DNA of 11,781 nt from URNF01 sp045649855 (GTDB taxonomy: Bacteria; Bacillota; Clostridia; Oscillospirales; Acutalibacteraceae): positions 1 through 11,781 of the forward strand of contig JAZRQN010000004.1 of assembly GCA_045649855.1 (NCBI GenBank), read 5' to 3'. Below are positions 6,060-11,781 of the stretch, one piece after another. Each line of letters begins with the position of its first letter. The first letter of the stretch is position 1. The position numbers and the translations under genes are program-made. The notes under the pieces were generated by a model. The model was not told where the DNA came from and did no database searches. It worked only from the letters and a program-made list of their open reading frames with translations.

Positions 6060-7020
6060 TGACAGAAGCTTGCGCTGGGATACCGTGCCGGATCCCGTGA
6101 TGAGCGCAGATGATTGTTTGATAAAAATTGAAGCGGCAGCGCTCAATCGTGCCGACTTGATGCAGAGGGAGGGGGACTATCCGCCGCCTCCCGGTTGCCC
6201 CGAATGGATGGGACTCGAAATCGCCGGTACAATCGTCGATATGGCGGACGGTGCAAAGCAGAAATCCAACTGGAAAATCGGGGATAAGGTGTGCGCATTG
6301 CTCGGTGGTGGCGGGTATGCTGAATATGCCAATGTAAAGTACGATATGCTGATGCCTGTTCCGAAAAACTGTTCGATGGTAGAGGCGGCGGCGATTCCGG
6401 AAGCATTTGCTACCGCATATCTTAACCTCTTTGTTGAGGGCAATATCAAACAGGGAGATACCCTTCTTATGAATGCAGGCGCATCAGGTCTTGCATCTGT
6501 TATAATACCTATGGCAAAAGCCTTTGGTATTCGTGTTATTACTACTGTTTTAACTGAAGAAATTGCAAATAACATTCAGCACTTAAACGCTGATAGAGTA
6601 GTAGTTACAACTAAAGAGAACATAGCGGAAGTGCTGAAAGAAGAACTGGAAAATGGACATCCTGTTGATGTTGCTATCGACTGCCTTGGCGGTGAGATAA
6701 TGGGTAAATGTATCCATTATTTGAAGCATGGTGCTCGTTGGATTATGATTGCAGCATTAGCTGGAACAAAAACTGAGATTGACCTTAAAAATATCTATGT
6801 CAGAAATGTTCGTATCATTGGCTCAACGCTTCGCTCAAGAACACCCGAGGTCAAAGCACGAATTTTGGCTGACCTTGTTAAAACCGTATGGCCCAAAGTT
6901 GAATTGGGCGAAGTAAAGCCCACCATTTATAAGGTTTTACCCATAACCGAGGCAGAAGCTGCCCACGATATTTTGTACAAAGGACAGAATGTAGGCAAGG
7001 TAGTTCTTACAGTAGACTAA
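6037..7020 (+). CDS. Zinc-free NAD(P)H:quinone/enone oxidoreductase, PIG3-like
   Basis: A 327-residue medium-chain dehydrogenase/reductase. The sequence NRADLMQREGDYPPPPG (37-53) is the hallmark of the PIG3/quinone oxidoreductase branch, which lacks the catalytic zinc and reduces quinones or activated C=C bonds with NADPH. The usual zinc ligands are absent. The cofactor loop reads NAGASGLASV (146-155), an atypical version of AGxxGVG, with Leu-Ala where Val-Gly is expected. The start at 6037 is set by GAAAGGA 9 bases upstream and lies within the end of the hydrolase gene. It is the last intact operon gene. Composition changes within the gene: in two 60-base samples I count 38/60 G+C at 6181-6240 but 19/60 at 6541-6600. 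CTT is absent among the first 9 Leu codons yet used for 9 of the last 20. This suggests an intragenic recombination or assembly join near 6420. Confidence 0.9.
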   Translation: MKAVLVNDDRSLRWDTVPDPVMSADDCLIKIEAAALNRADLMQREGDYPPPPGCPEWMGLEIAGTIVDMADGAKQKSNWKIGDKVCALLGGGGYAEYANVKYDMLMPVPKNCSMVEAAAIPEAFATAYLNLFVEGNIKQGDTLLMNAGASGLASVIIPMAKAFGIRVITTVLTEEIANNIQHLNADRVVVTTKENIAEVLKEELENGHPVDVAIDCLGGEIMGKCIHYLKHGARWIMIAALAGTKTEIDLKNIYVRNVRIIGSTLRSRTPEVKARILADLVKTVWPKVELGEVKPTIYKVLPITEAEAAHDILYKGQNVGKVVLTVD

Positions 7021-7163
7021 TGTGTCCTATATTGACAGCAGCGGAGGGCTTTGTGCTCGGTATGGCGGCAAAAATGTTCATCATTGCAGGCCCTGTCATC
7101 GTCTACGGCACAGTTGCATCGGTTGTTTATGGAATTATCTATTGGATAACAACCATCTTCTAA
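7020..7163 (+). pseudogene. spoVAC 3' fragment in a 47-codon open frame
   Basis: From base 7044 the sequence encodes the last 39 residues of SpoVAC (EGFVLGMAAKMF... to the stop). It differs from the intact copy by only one residue (I for L before the final F). Upstream, an in-frame ATG at 7020 overlaps the TAA of the reductase gene (TAATG) and adds eight unrelated residues (MCPILTAA). The fragment lacks the first 108 residues of SpoVAC, so it is most likely a remnant of the insertion event. Translational coupling could still let it be made as a short peptide with roughly one to two membrane-spanning segments. There is no separate ribosome binding site or promoter. Confidence 0.7.
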
Positions 7164-7176
7164 AACAAAAGGCTTG
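7044..7176. repeat. Right direct repeat: truncated spoVAC 3' end plus terminator start
   Basis: Bases 7044-7153 are identical to 1742-1851, and ACAAAAGGCTTG at 7165-7176 matches 1863-1874. Similarity stops abruptly on the left: 7021-7043 bears no resemblance to the corresponding spoVAC interior, apart from a chance-level AGCG. So the breakpoint is at about 7043. The terminators then diverge within their stems. Confidence 0.95.
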
Positions 7177-7195
7177 CCAAACGGCAAGCCTTTTT
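7167..7195. terminator. Bidirectional terminator ending the operon and the convergent gene
   Basis: AAAAGGCTTGCC (7167-7178) pairs with GGCAAGCCTTTT (7183-7194) around a 4-base loop, followed by T. It sits four bases after the spoVAC fragment stop and two bases before the stop codon of the convergent gene. Its layout mirrors the terminator at 1865-1895. Confidence 0.9.
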
Positions 7196-7197
7196 GC

Positions 7198-8616
7198 TTA
7201 TACAATTGCTTCAAAACAATAAATATTTCCGTAACTCCAATTATAAGAGCTTCCGTTGTGGCGATCAAAGGTAAGCCAAAAATATCGCTTACGGCTTCCC
7301 ATAACAACCGGTATGATAGTTCCCCAACCACGAAAACCACCATCGTCAAAATCAAATTCGGCTTCGCGCATACCGTCTTTTGTATAAATTCGGTAATTGG
7401 CTCGTTTATCAAAACTGTTGCCGCATACAAACGCCATATCGCGTTCGATTTTCACGAAAGAACCGCCTGTTTCTGCACCGTCATATCCTTGCGCGATGTA
7501 TATATAATCGCTGAAAGGCTTGTCAGACTCAAAAAACATATAACGATATTGATTCGTCACGGGAGAAATCCGGCAAATTGCCATAGTCCATTTTTTCTTT
7601 TCTTCATCGTAATAAAAATCCGGATCTTCATCACCTTTAAAACCAACGAATTCGGTAGCATCTTCTTTGTCGGCAGGCTGCATAAAAGCAACGTCAATCA
7701 CGTTCACACCAAAGCGCGGCTCACCTGTAAATGAAGCATAGCATAGAATATGCTTGTGTTCAAAAGAAGACGTCCAAATATACCATTCGTTGGTGGTGCG
7801 ATTGTATTTAAGAGAAGATGCTAAGTAATTGCGCCAAATTCCGTCCCCAACATCAAAAAACAATGCACCCGTGAACTCGATATTGCTGAGCGTTGGGGTG
7901 AAGGAAAATACACCCTGGAAGCCGCCTTCTTGCATGCGGACGGTGGCGGTGAAATATATTTTCCCGTTTTCAAATATGGGGTCTCCGTTTTCATAGCATA
8001 TTGCCCGTATATCTGCTTGGGAAATACCGCAATCGATGTAGGAAGATACGGAATTGATGATAACAGTTCCATTAATAAGCAATGAAACGTATCCTTTATC
8101 AATTTGTTTTTTCTCGTTTGAGTATGCAAAAGTATCGGCTTTAAAAGTGCAAATATAATTCGGTTTTCCATTTTTTGATACATATACATCAAATGCACCG
8201 GGGCGACAGGATACAATAATAGTGCGGTAATCAAGAGACTCTTTTAGCTCTGTTTTTTGCTCACATTTTCCATCGAAAAACAAAAGAGAATCTTCGTTGC
8301 AAATCAATTCTGCTTTTTGGTCTACCAAATGAAAAACAAAACCACAGCTTCCTTTGAGTTCTGAAAAGTCGATTTGGTATGTTGCGTATGGAAAAAATCG
8401 GGTAAACATTCGCTCGACAGTGCCGTTTTGTACACTGTAACGGTTGTCCTCGATCCATTCAATACAGACTTCCTCTTTTGTGATTACGGGATATAAATCT
8501 CCACGGTTATCATTTATAAAATCTTTTGTAAAGGTCATTTCGCCTAAAGGTAGTTTAAGATTTTTATACATCGATTTCGAAAAAACACGTTGAAATCTAA
8601 TATCTTTAAAATCCAT
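7198..8616 (-). CDS. Two-domain protein, glycosidase-like beta-propeller (tentative)
   Basis: A 472-residue protein without signal peptide or membrane segment, so probably cytoplasmic. I do not recognise a named family. Residues of about 45-195 look like a beta-sandwich (LamG/concanavalin-like) with alternating short hydrophobic strands. From about 200 to the end, repeated strand patterns with acidic motifs (ENGDP at 209-213, DEDPDFYYD at 329-337, GAETGGS at 380-386, RGWG at 429-432) recall five-bladed beta-propeller glycoside hydrolases of the GH43/GH32/GH117/GH130 kind. In those families acidic residues and a DP motif line the active site. The start at 8616 has AGGAG 9 bases upstream and a near-consensus promoter. 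It may process the glycoside feeding the nearby operon. Fold assignment is moderate; activity is unproven. It is AT-richer than the CNNM genes beside it. Confidence 0.6.
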   Translation of the reverse strand: MDFKDIRFQRVFSKSMYKNLKLPLGEMTFTKDFINDNRGDLYPVITKEEVCIEWIEDNRYSVQNGTVERMFTRFFPYATYQIDFSELKGSCGFVFHLVDQKAELICNEDSLLFFDGKCEQKTELKESLDYRTIIVSCRPGAFDVYVSKNGKPNYICTFKADTFAYSNEKKQIDKGYVSLLINGTVIINSVSSYIDCGISQADIRAICYENGDPIFENGKIYFTATVRMQEGGFQGVFSFTPTLSNIEFTGALFFDVGDGIWRNYLASSLKYNRTTNEWYIWTSSFEHKHILCYASFTGEPRFGVNVIDVAFMQPADKEDATEFVGFKGDEDPDFYYDEEKKKWTMAICRISPVTNQYRYMFFESDKPFSDYIYIAQGYDGAETGGSFVKIERDMAFVCGNSFDKRANYRIYTKDGMREAEFDFDDGGFRGWGTIIPVVMGSRKRYFWLTFDRHNGSSYNWSYGNIYCFEAIV

Positions 8617-8648
8617 TTATTTAAACTCCTGAATGCATTATGATAATT

Positions 8649-8677
8649 ATTATACAATGCTCTTGTTTAAATGTAAA
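8649..8677 (-). promoter_or_regulatory. SigmaA promoter of the beta-propeller gene
   Basis: On the - strand, TTTACA (8677-8672), exactly 17 bases, then a perfect TATAAT (8654-8649) lie 32 bases before the start codon. The -35 begins 9 bases past the stop of the upstream CNNM gene. I see no terminator between them, so read-through from the CNNM pair is also possible. Confidence 0.8.
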
Positions 8678-8685
8678 TATTCTGT

Positions 8686-9987
8686 TTAATCCATCAGGCG
8701 GTTTTTGAAAGGTTTTCCTTTTTCATCGACAGGGTCGTGTTTTAAGATCAGCAGGCGCAAGATTCTGTGTGTATCTTCATCCACCTGCATCACCAACACG
8801 GTGTAGTTCTGATAGTCAAAGGAATCGAAGGGGACGGGCATTGCACCAATCGTTTCAACCGTCCAGCCGCCAACGGTGGCGCAGTCGGTATCCAACGCTT
8901 CTTCGTCCAACTCCAGCTTGTCCATAAAATCGCTGAGGTTCATATCACCGGAACATTCAAAACGGTTTTCGGTGATTTCTTGCCATTCGTTGACGATGTC
9001 GTCGTTTTCGTCCCAGATTTCGCCGACAAGTTCTTCCAGCACGTCTTCCATCGTTACGATACCCTCAATGCCGCCGTATTCGTCGGCAACTACAACCATG
9101 TGCGACTGGTGGGTACGGAATTCACTCATGATATCATGCAGACGCATGGATTTCGGAATGAAAACGGGCTCCAACAGAAGTTCTTGCAGGTTTACGGTCT
9201 TGTTAGCCGCCAACTCTTTGAGCAGGTGCTTAACATACAGAATACCAATCACGTGGTCGATGGTTTTCTCGTATACGGGGAAACGGGAGAATTGCGTTTC
9301 GGCGATGGTTGCCAGAATGTCGTCAATGGAATCGTTGATTTCAAATCCCACAACGTCAATGCGAGGCGTCAAAATATCGCCGGCATCCAAATCGGTAAAC
9401 TCCAATGCGGATTGCAGAAGTTCGGTTTCGTTTTCGTCGATAACACCTTCATCTTCCGCGGTATCCAACAAGTTTTCCAATTCTTCTTCCGTAATGGTAA
9501 CGTCCTGTGCATCCTTTTTCCACAAGAAGCTGAGCAACTTGACGATGCCGGAAGCGATCAACACCACCGGGAAGAAGAGGATCATCAGAATCAACAGGGG
9601 AAAGGCGGCCGCTTTGGCGAAAGACTCGCTGATGCGCCGTGCAATCATTTTCGGGGTGATCTCGCCGATGATGAGGATGGCAACGGTCATAATCACCGTT
9701 ACAATAGAAGAGGCAACTTCATCGGAAATTGCCATAGAGGCGGCGAGGTTGACTGCCAAAATGGTAGCGACGGAGGTAGCGGCGATATTCACCAGGTTGT
9801 TACCCACCAGCACGGTAGATAAAGCAAAATCGTAATGGTGGTAAATAAATCCAACCAATTTGTCGATCGCCGTCTGCTTTTCATCGTCTTTTTTGATTTT
9901 CAACTTACTCAAAGATGTGTAGGCGATTTCAGTGCCGGAGAAGAAGGCGGACGCCAATAACAAAAATACAATCAATATATATGCCAT
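8686..9987 (-). CDS. CNNM/CorC-type hemolysin-family transporter with CBS pair and CorC_HlyC domain
   Basis: A 433-residue membrane protein of the CNNM (DUF21) family, whose members (CorB/CorC, MpfA) are linked to Mg2+ efflux and divalent-metal resistance. An N-terminal CNNM domain with about four hydrophobic segments carries FFSGTEIAYT (15-24), GNNLVN (62-67) and GEITPK (108-113), the motifs around the metal site in the family. A CBS pair follows (about 206-325, ending in GIVTMEDVLEELVGEIWDE) that binds adenine nucleotides. The last part is a CorC_HlyC domain (about 340-415) with GDMNLSDF and the TVGGW motif. The start is preceded by AGGAGGG in the 13-base gap after the upstream CNNM gene, so the two are co-transcribed. 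The old 'hemolysin' label is historical; ion transport is more likely. Confidence 0.9.
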   Translation of the reverse strand: MAYILIVFLLLASAFFSGTEIAYTSLSKLKIKKDDEKQTAIDKLVGFIYHHYDFALSTVLVGNNLVNIAATSVATILAVNLAASMAISDEVASSIVTVIMTVAILIIGEITPKMIARRISESFAKAAAFPLLILMILFFPVVLIASGIVKLLSFLWKKDAQDVTITEEELENLLDTAEDEGVIDENETELLQSALEFTDLDAGDILTPRIDVVGFEINDSIDDILATIAETQFSRFPVYEKTIDHVIGILYVKHLLKELAANKTVNLQELLLEPVFIPKSMRLHDIMSEFRTHQSHMVVVADEYGGIEGIVTMEDVLEELVGEIWDENDDIVNEWQEITENRFECSGDMNLSDFMDKLELDEEALDTDCATVGGWTVETIGAMPVPFDSFDYQNYTVLVMQVDEDTHRILRLLILKHDPVDEKGKPFKNRLMD

Positions 9988-10000
9988 GATCCGTCCCTCC

Positions 10001-11002
10001 TTACATCAACGCAACGCCTTCGTTGGCGTCGCTTTCGTCCTGGATTTCGCCGACCAGTTCTTCAAGGAGGTCTTCCATGGTCAGAATACCGACTTTTTTG
10101 CGGTGTTCATTTACCAAGAACACCATATGCAACTTGTTCAGACGCATTCTTTGCAGTAAAACGGATATTTCTGTTTTGCAGTCAAAAATATAAGGTTTCA
10201 TCAGCATCTTACGCAGCAGCACTTTCTTGCCGGTAACATACTGGCTGAGGAAAAGATTCACAGGCAAAATGCCAACGATGTTTTCCTTGTTTCTTTCGTA
10301 TACCGGAAGTCTGGAATAAACCTCCGATTGTAAGAGCTTCGCCAATTCGTCAACGGGAGTTGCAACATTTATGCACGAAACTTGATCCAGGGGAATCATG
10401 ATGTCTTCTGCAAGCTTATCACGGAATTCGATAGCCGAATTGACCAGCGCTTGCTTTTCAGGTTCCAAGACACCCTCATCTTCAATCGTTTCGATAATGC
10501 TGAGCAATTCTTCTTCGGTAACCGTCTTGGTTTCTTTGCCGGCAAGCAGTCGGGAAAGCAACTTGGAAATGACGGAGAAAACAGCAGAAAGTGGGGTAAG
10601 CAAGGTTACCAACACGACCATACTGCCTGAGAAGAAGAGTGCAAGTTCATCGGCCCGTGTTTTGGCAAGAGATTTCGGAATCATCTCAGCGAAAAGGTAG
10701 ACAATAACGGTTGTCAGCAGCGTGCCGTACACAACATATTCTTGGCTGAATTGCTGTATCACCAACAGTGCAGATAACGAAGCACAAGCTGCGTGAAAAA
10801 TATTATTGCCGATGAGAATGGTGGTCAAGGTCTTGTCAAAACGGTCAGAAATCCACAATACGCGTTTTGCCCGTTTGTTCCCCTTATCTGCCAAGGTGCG
10901 CATACGCACTTTACTGACGGCGGTGTAAGCCGTTTCAGTAGCGGCAAAATAAGAAGAGAGCATCAAAAACAACACGTAAAGTATACAACTGGCAGGGTCC
11001 AC
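10001..11002 (-). CDS. CNNM/CBS-domain protein lacking the CorC_HlyC domain
   Basis: A 333-residue relative of the downstream gene, with a CNNM membrane domain (about 1-195) and a CBS pair (about 200-318, ending GILTMEDLLEELVGEIQDE), stopping soon after. Thus the C-terminal CorC_HlyC domain is missing. Motifs around the expected metal site are altered: AATETAYT (20-27) replaces SGTE, and AEMIPK (105-110) replaces GEITPK, while GNN (65-67) is kept. It starts with GTG at 11002, with AGGAG 11 bases upstream. The pair may work as a heteromer, with this gene regulatory or of different ion specificity; that is inference from tandem arrangement and domain loss. An extended -10 promoter drives the pair. 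Confidence 0.87.
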   Translation of the reverse strand: MDPASCILYVLFLMLSSYFAATETAYTAVSKVRMRTLADKGNKRAKRVLWISDRFDKTLTTILIGNNIFHAACASLSALLVIQQFSQEYVVYGTLLTTVIVYLFAEMIPKSLAKTRADELALFFSGSMVVLVTLLTPLSAVFSVISKLLSRLLAGKETKTVTEEELLSIIETIEDEGVLEPEKQALVNSAIEFRDKLAEDIMIPLDQVSCINVATPVDELAKLLQSEVYSRLPVYERNKENIVGILPVNLFLSQYVTGKKVLLRKMLMKPYIFDCKTEISVLLQRMRLNKLHMVFLVNEHRKKVGILTMEDLLEELVGEIQDESDANEGVALM

Positions 11003-11040
11003 GAAAAAACCAACTCCTTTTTTATATAAAAATTCATATT

Positions 11041-11069
11041 AGTATAACATATATCTATAAAAAAAGCAA
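11041..11069 (-). promoter_or_regulatory. Promoter of the CNNM gene pair (extended -10)
   Basis: On the - strand, TGTTATACT (11049-11041) contains a TGn extended -10 and TATACT. A weak TTGCTT lies at 11069-11064 with a 17-base spacer. It stands about 40 bases before the GTG start, in an AT-rich stretch. Confidence 0.6.
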
Positions 11070-11122
11070 TCCTTGTTCACATTTTGATGAGCAAATGAAA
11101 TCATAACCGCATATAACGGGAT

Positions 11123-11162
11123 AAAAAAACAGGCTTGACCATTGGATCAAGCCTGTTTTTTT
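11123..11162 (-). terminator. Intrinsic terminator of the 2-oxoacid oxidoreductase operon
   Basis: A 16-bp uninterrupted stem pairs 11123-11138 with 11147-11162 around an 8-base loop (core ACAGGCTTGA/TCAAGCCTGT), with A- and T-runs on the two sides. It follows the gamma-subunit stop at 11177 on the - strand. The bases from here to the CNNM promoter (11070-11122) show nothing else I can support. Confidence 0.9.
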
Positions 11163-11176
11163 ACGCTTTGTTATGC

Positions 11177-11713
11177 TTATTTGTATTCCTTACCCATATT
11201 GAGCGCTTTCATGTTGAGTTCCACGAGAGCGGCTTTGGTGGGCGGCACCAGTTTGGCGACCACTGCGTCGGTACCCGCGAAGCTCAGTTCGGGGTGATTC
11301 TCCAACAGATGACCGATGATGATCATGTTGGCGAGGGTTGCGATGTTCGCTTCTTTTGCCATCTGGGTGGCAGGGATGTAGAAGACTTCCACGTCGGTGC
11401 GCTCTACTTTAGCATCGATGAGAGAAGAGTCCACATAGATCTGTCCGCCCGACACCACCGTGTCCACGTATTTCTGCAGAGACGGCAGATTCATAGCGAT
11501 GAGCACGTCGGGAGCGGTGATGATGGGAGAGCCGACCGGATCATCCGACAGGATGACGTTACAGTTGGCAGTACCGCCGCGCATTTCGGGACCGTAGGAC
11601 GGCAACCAGGAAACCTGCAGGTCTTCAGTCAAGCCCTTGTACGCGAGGAATTTACCGGAAAACAAAATACCTTGACCGCCGAAACCGGCAATCAGAATCT
11701 GAGTCGTTTTCAT
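11177..11713 (-). CDS. 2-oxoacid:ferredoxin oxidoreductase, gamma subunit
   Basis: A 178-residue gamma subunit of the pyruvate/2-oxoglutarate/2-ketoisovalerate:ferredoxin oxidoreductase family. With its alpha and beta partners it oxidatively decarboxylates a 2-oxoacid with CoA and passes electrons to ferredoxin, a central reaction in anaerobes. GFGGQGI (10-16) and SYGPEMRGG (39-47) are the signature motifs of this subunit; the usual length is about 180 residues. The start is firmly placed by AGGAGG 7 bases upstream. It overlaps the stop of the beta subunit gene by four bases (ATGA), and the order beta-gamma is the usual one for KorB-KorC. 2-Oxoglutarate (korC) is the most probable substrate, but the branched-chain (vor) version cannot be excluded. 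It is the last gene of its operon. Confidence 0.88.
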   Translation of the reverse strand: MKTTQILIAGFGGQGILFSGKFLAYKGLTEDLQVSWLPSYGPEMRGGTANCNVILSDDPVGSPIITAPDVLIAMNLPSLQKYVDTVVSGGQIYVDSSLIDAKVERTDVEVFYIPATQMAKEANIATLANMIIIGHLLENHPELSFAGTDAVVAKLVPPTKAALVELNMKALNMGKEYK

Positions 11714-11781
11714 TTCTGTTCCTCCTTTGCGGCCGAGCGGTCCTTATATACGCCGATGGGGTAGTAGGGGAGCATATCGCT
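11710..11781 (-). CDS. 2-oxoacid:ferredoxin oxidoreductase, beta subunit, C-terminal end (partial)
   Basis: Only the last 23 residues are in the window: SDMLPYYPIGVYKD followed by a short charged tail and TGA. The PIGVYKD-type ending is typical of KorB/VorB beta subunits, which bind thiamine diphosphate. The thiamine and cluster motifs lie outside the window. The stop overlaps the gamma-subunit ATG, so the two are translationally coupled. Confidence 0.75.
   Translation of the reverse strand, partial: SDMLPYYPIGVYKDRSAAKEEQK

Larger units (their letters stand above)
1742..7176. mobile_element. Candidate genomic island bounded by spoVAC 3'-end direct repeats
   Basis: About 5.3 kb lies between two copies of the spoVAC 3' end. 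It carries the AraC regulator and the five-enzyme operon. The left copy completes an intact spoVAC, while the right copy is only a fragment with its own terminator. This is the arrangement expected when a circle or recombining DNA carrying a gene 3' end inserts at that gene and restores it. No integrase, transposase or terminal inverted repeat is visible, so any recombinase would have acted in trans, or the event was homologous recombination. Composition alternates inside the block. An assembly join through the exact repeat is the main alternative explanation. Confidence 0.5.

Noticed and set aside
8767..9835. Two long + strand frames opposite the CNNM gene (351 and 319 codons)
   Set aside because: They are antisense shadows of a clear CNNM/CBS gene; the translations are compositionally odd (Gly/His/Asn or Ser-rich) with no recognisable motif and no ribosome binding site.
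161..11162. Similar GGCTTG/CAAGCC cores in several terminators as a possible dispersed repeat
   Set aside because: Apart from the spoVAC duplication, the shared bases are short and sit only in terminator stems, which commonly converge on such sequences.
11135..11764. A + strand frame opposite the oxidoreductase gamma subunit
   Set aside because: It is antisense to a well-conserved gene, begins inside a terminator hairpin and is rich in His/Arg from reverse-strand codons.

Overview
The window looks like a chromosomal segment of an anaerobic, endospore-forming Firmicute, most likely a gut-type Clostridia member of the Oscillospiraceae/Ruminococcaceae kind. Three things point there: a clear SpoVAC sporulation protein, a ferredoxin-dependent 2-oxoacid oxidoreductase, and Gram-positive style ribosome binding sites and intrinsic terminators. 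No rRNA, tRNA, CRISPR array, transposase or integrase is visible, and no gene-free stretch exceeds 300 bases.

Layout. Bases 1-1861 (+ strand) look like ordinary chromosome: the 3' end of a PfkB-type sugar kinase, a DedA-family membrane protein, a small membrane protein with its own promoter, and spoVAC. Bases 1862-7020 hold an inserted-looking block. A divergent AraC-type regulator (- strand) faces a tight five-gene operon (+ strand): SDR dehydrogenase, type I 3-dehydroquinase-like Schiff-base enzyme, Gfo/Idh/MocA oxidoreductase, metallo-beta-lactamase-fold hydrolase, and PIG3-like zinc-free NAD(P)H:quinone/enone reductase. Next come a second copy of the last 39 codons of spoVAC and a second terminator. 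Bases 7198-11781 are all on the - strand: an unrecognised two-domain, glycosidase-like protein, two tandem CNNM/CBS transporter-like proteins, and the gamma and partial beta subunits of a 2-oxoacid:ferredoxin oxidoreductase.

The most striking structural point is that the AraC-operon block is bracketed by direct repeats of the spoVAC 3' end. A run of 110 bases is identical at 1742-1851 and 7044-7153, and similarity continues into the terminator. This looks like an island inserted at the end of spoVAC that leaves the gene intact, although an assembly artefact must be excluded. Base composition and codon use alternate in blocks through the island, even inside single genes, so the cluster itself appears mosaic.

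Functionally, the five operon genes could form a compact catabolic route: NAD(P)-dependent oxidation, Schiff-base dehydration or lyase chemistry, enone reduction and lactone-type hydrolysis. A cre-like CcpA site overlaps the predicted -35 region. The dehydroquinase-like and Gfo/Idh-like enzymes both keep part of their catalytic machinery and have lost other canonical residues, so the substrate is probably not that of the textbook family members. The pathway identity is inference; no substrate can be read from the sequence.
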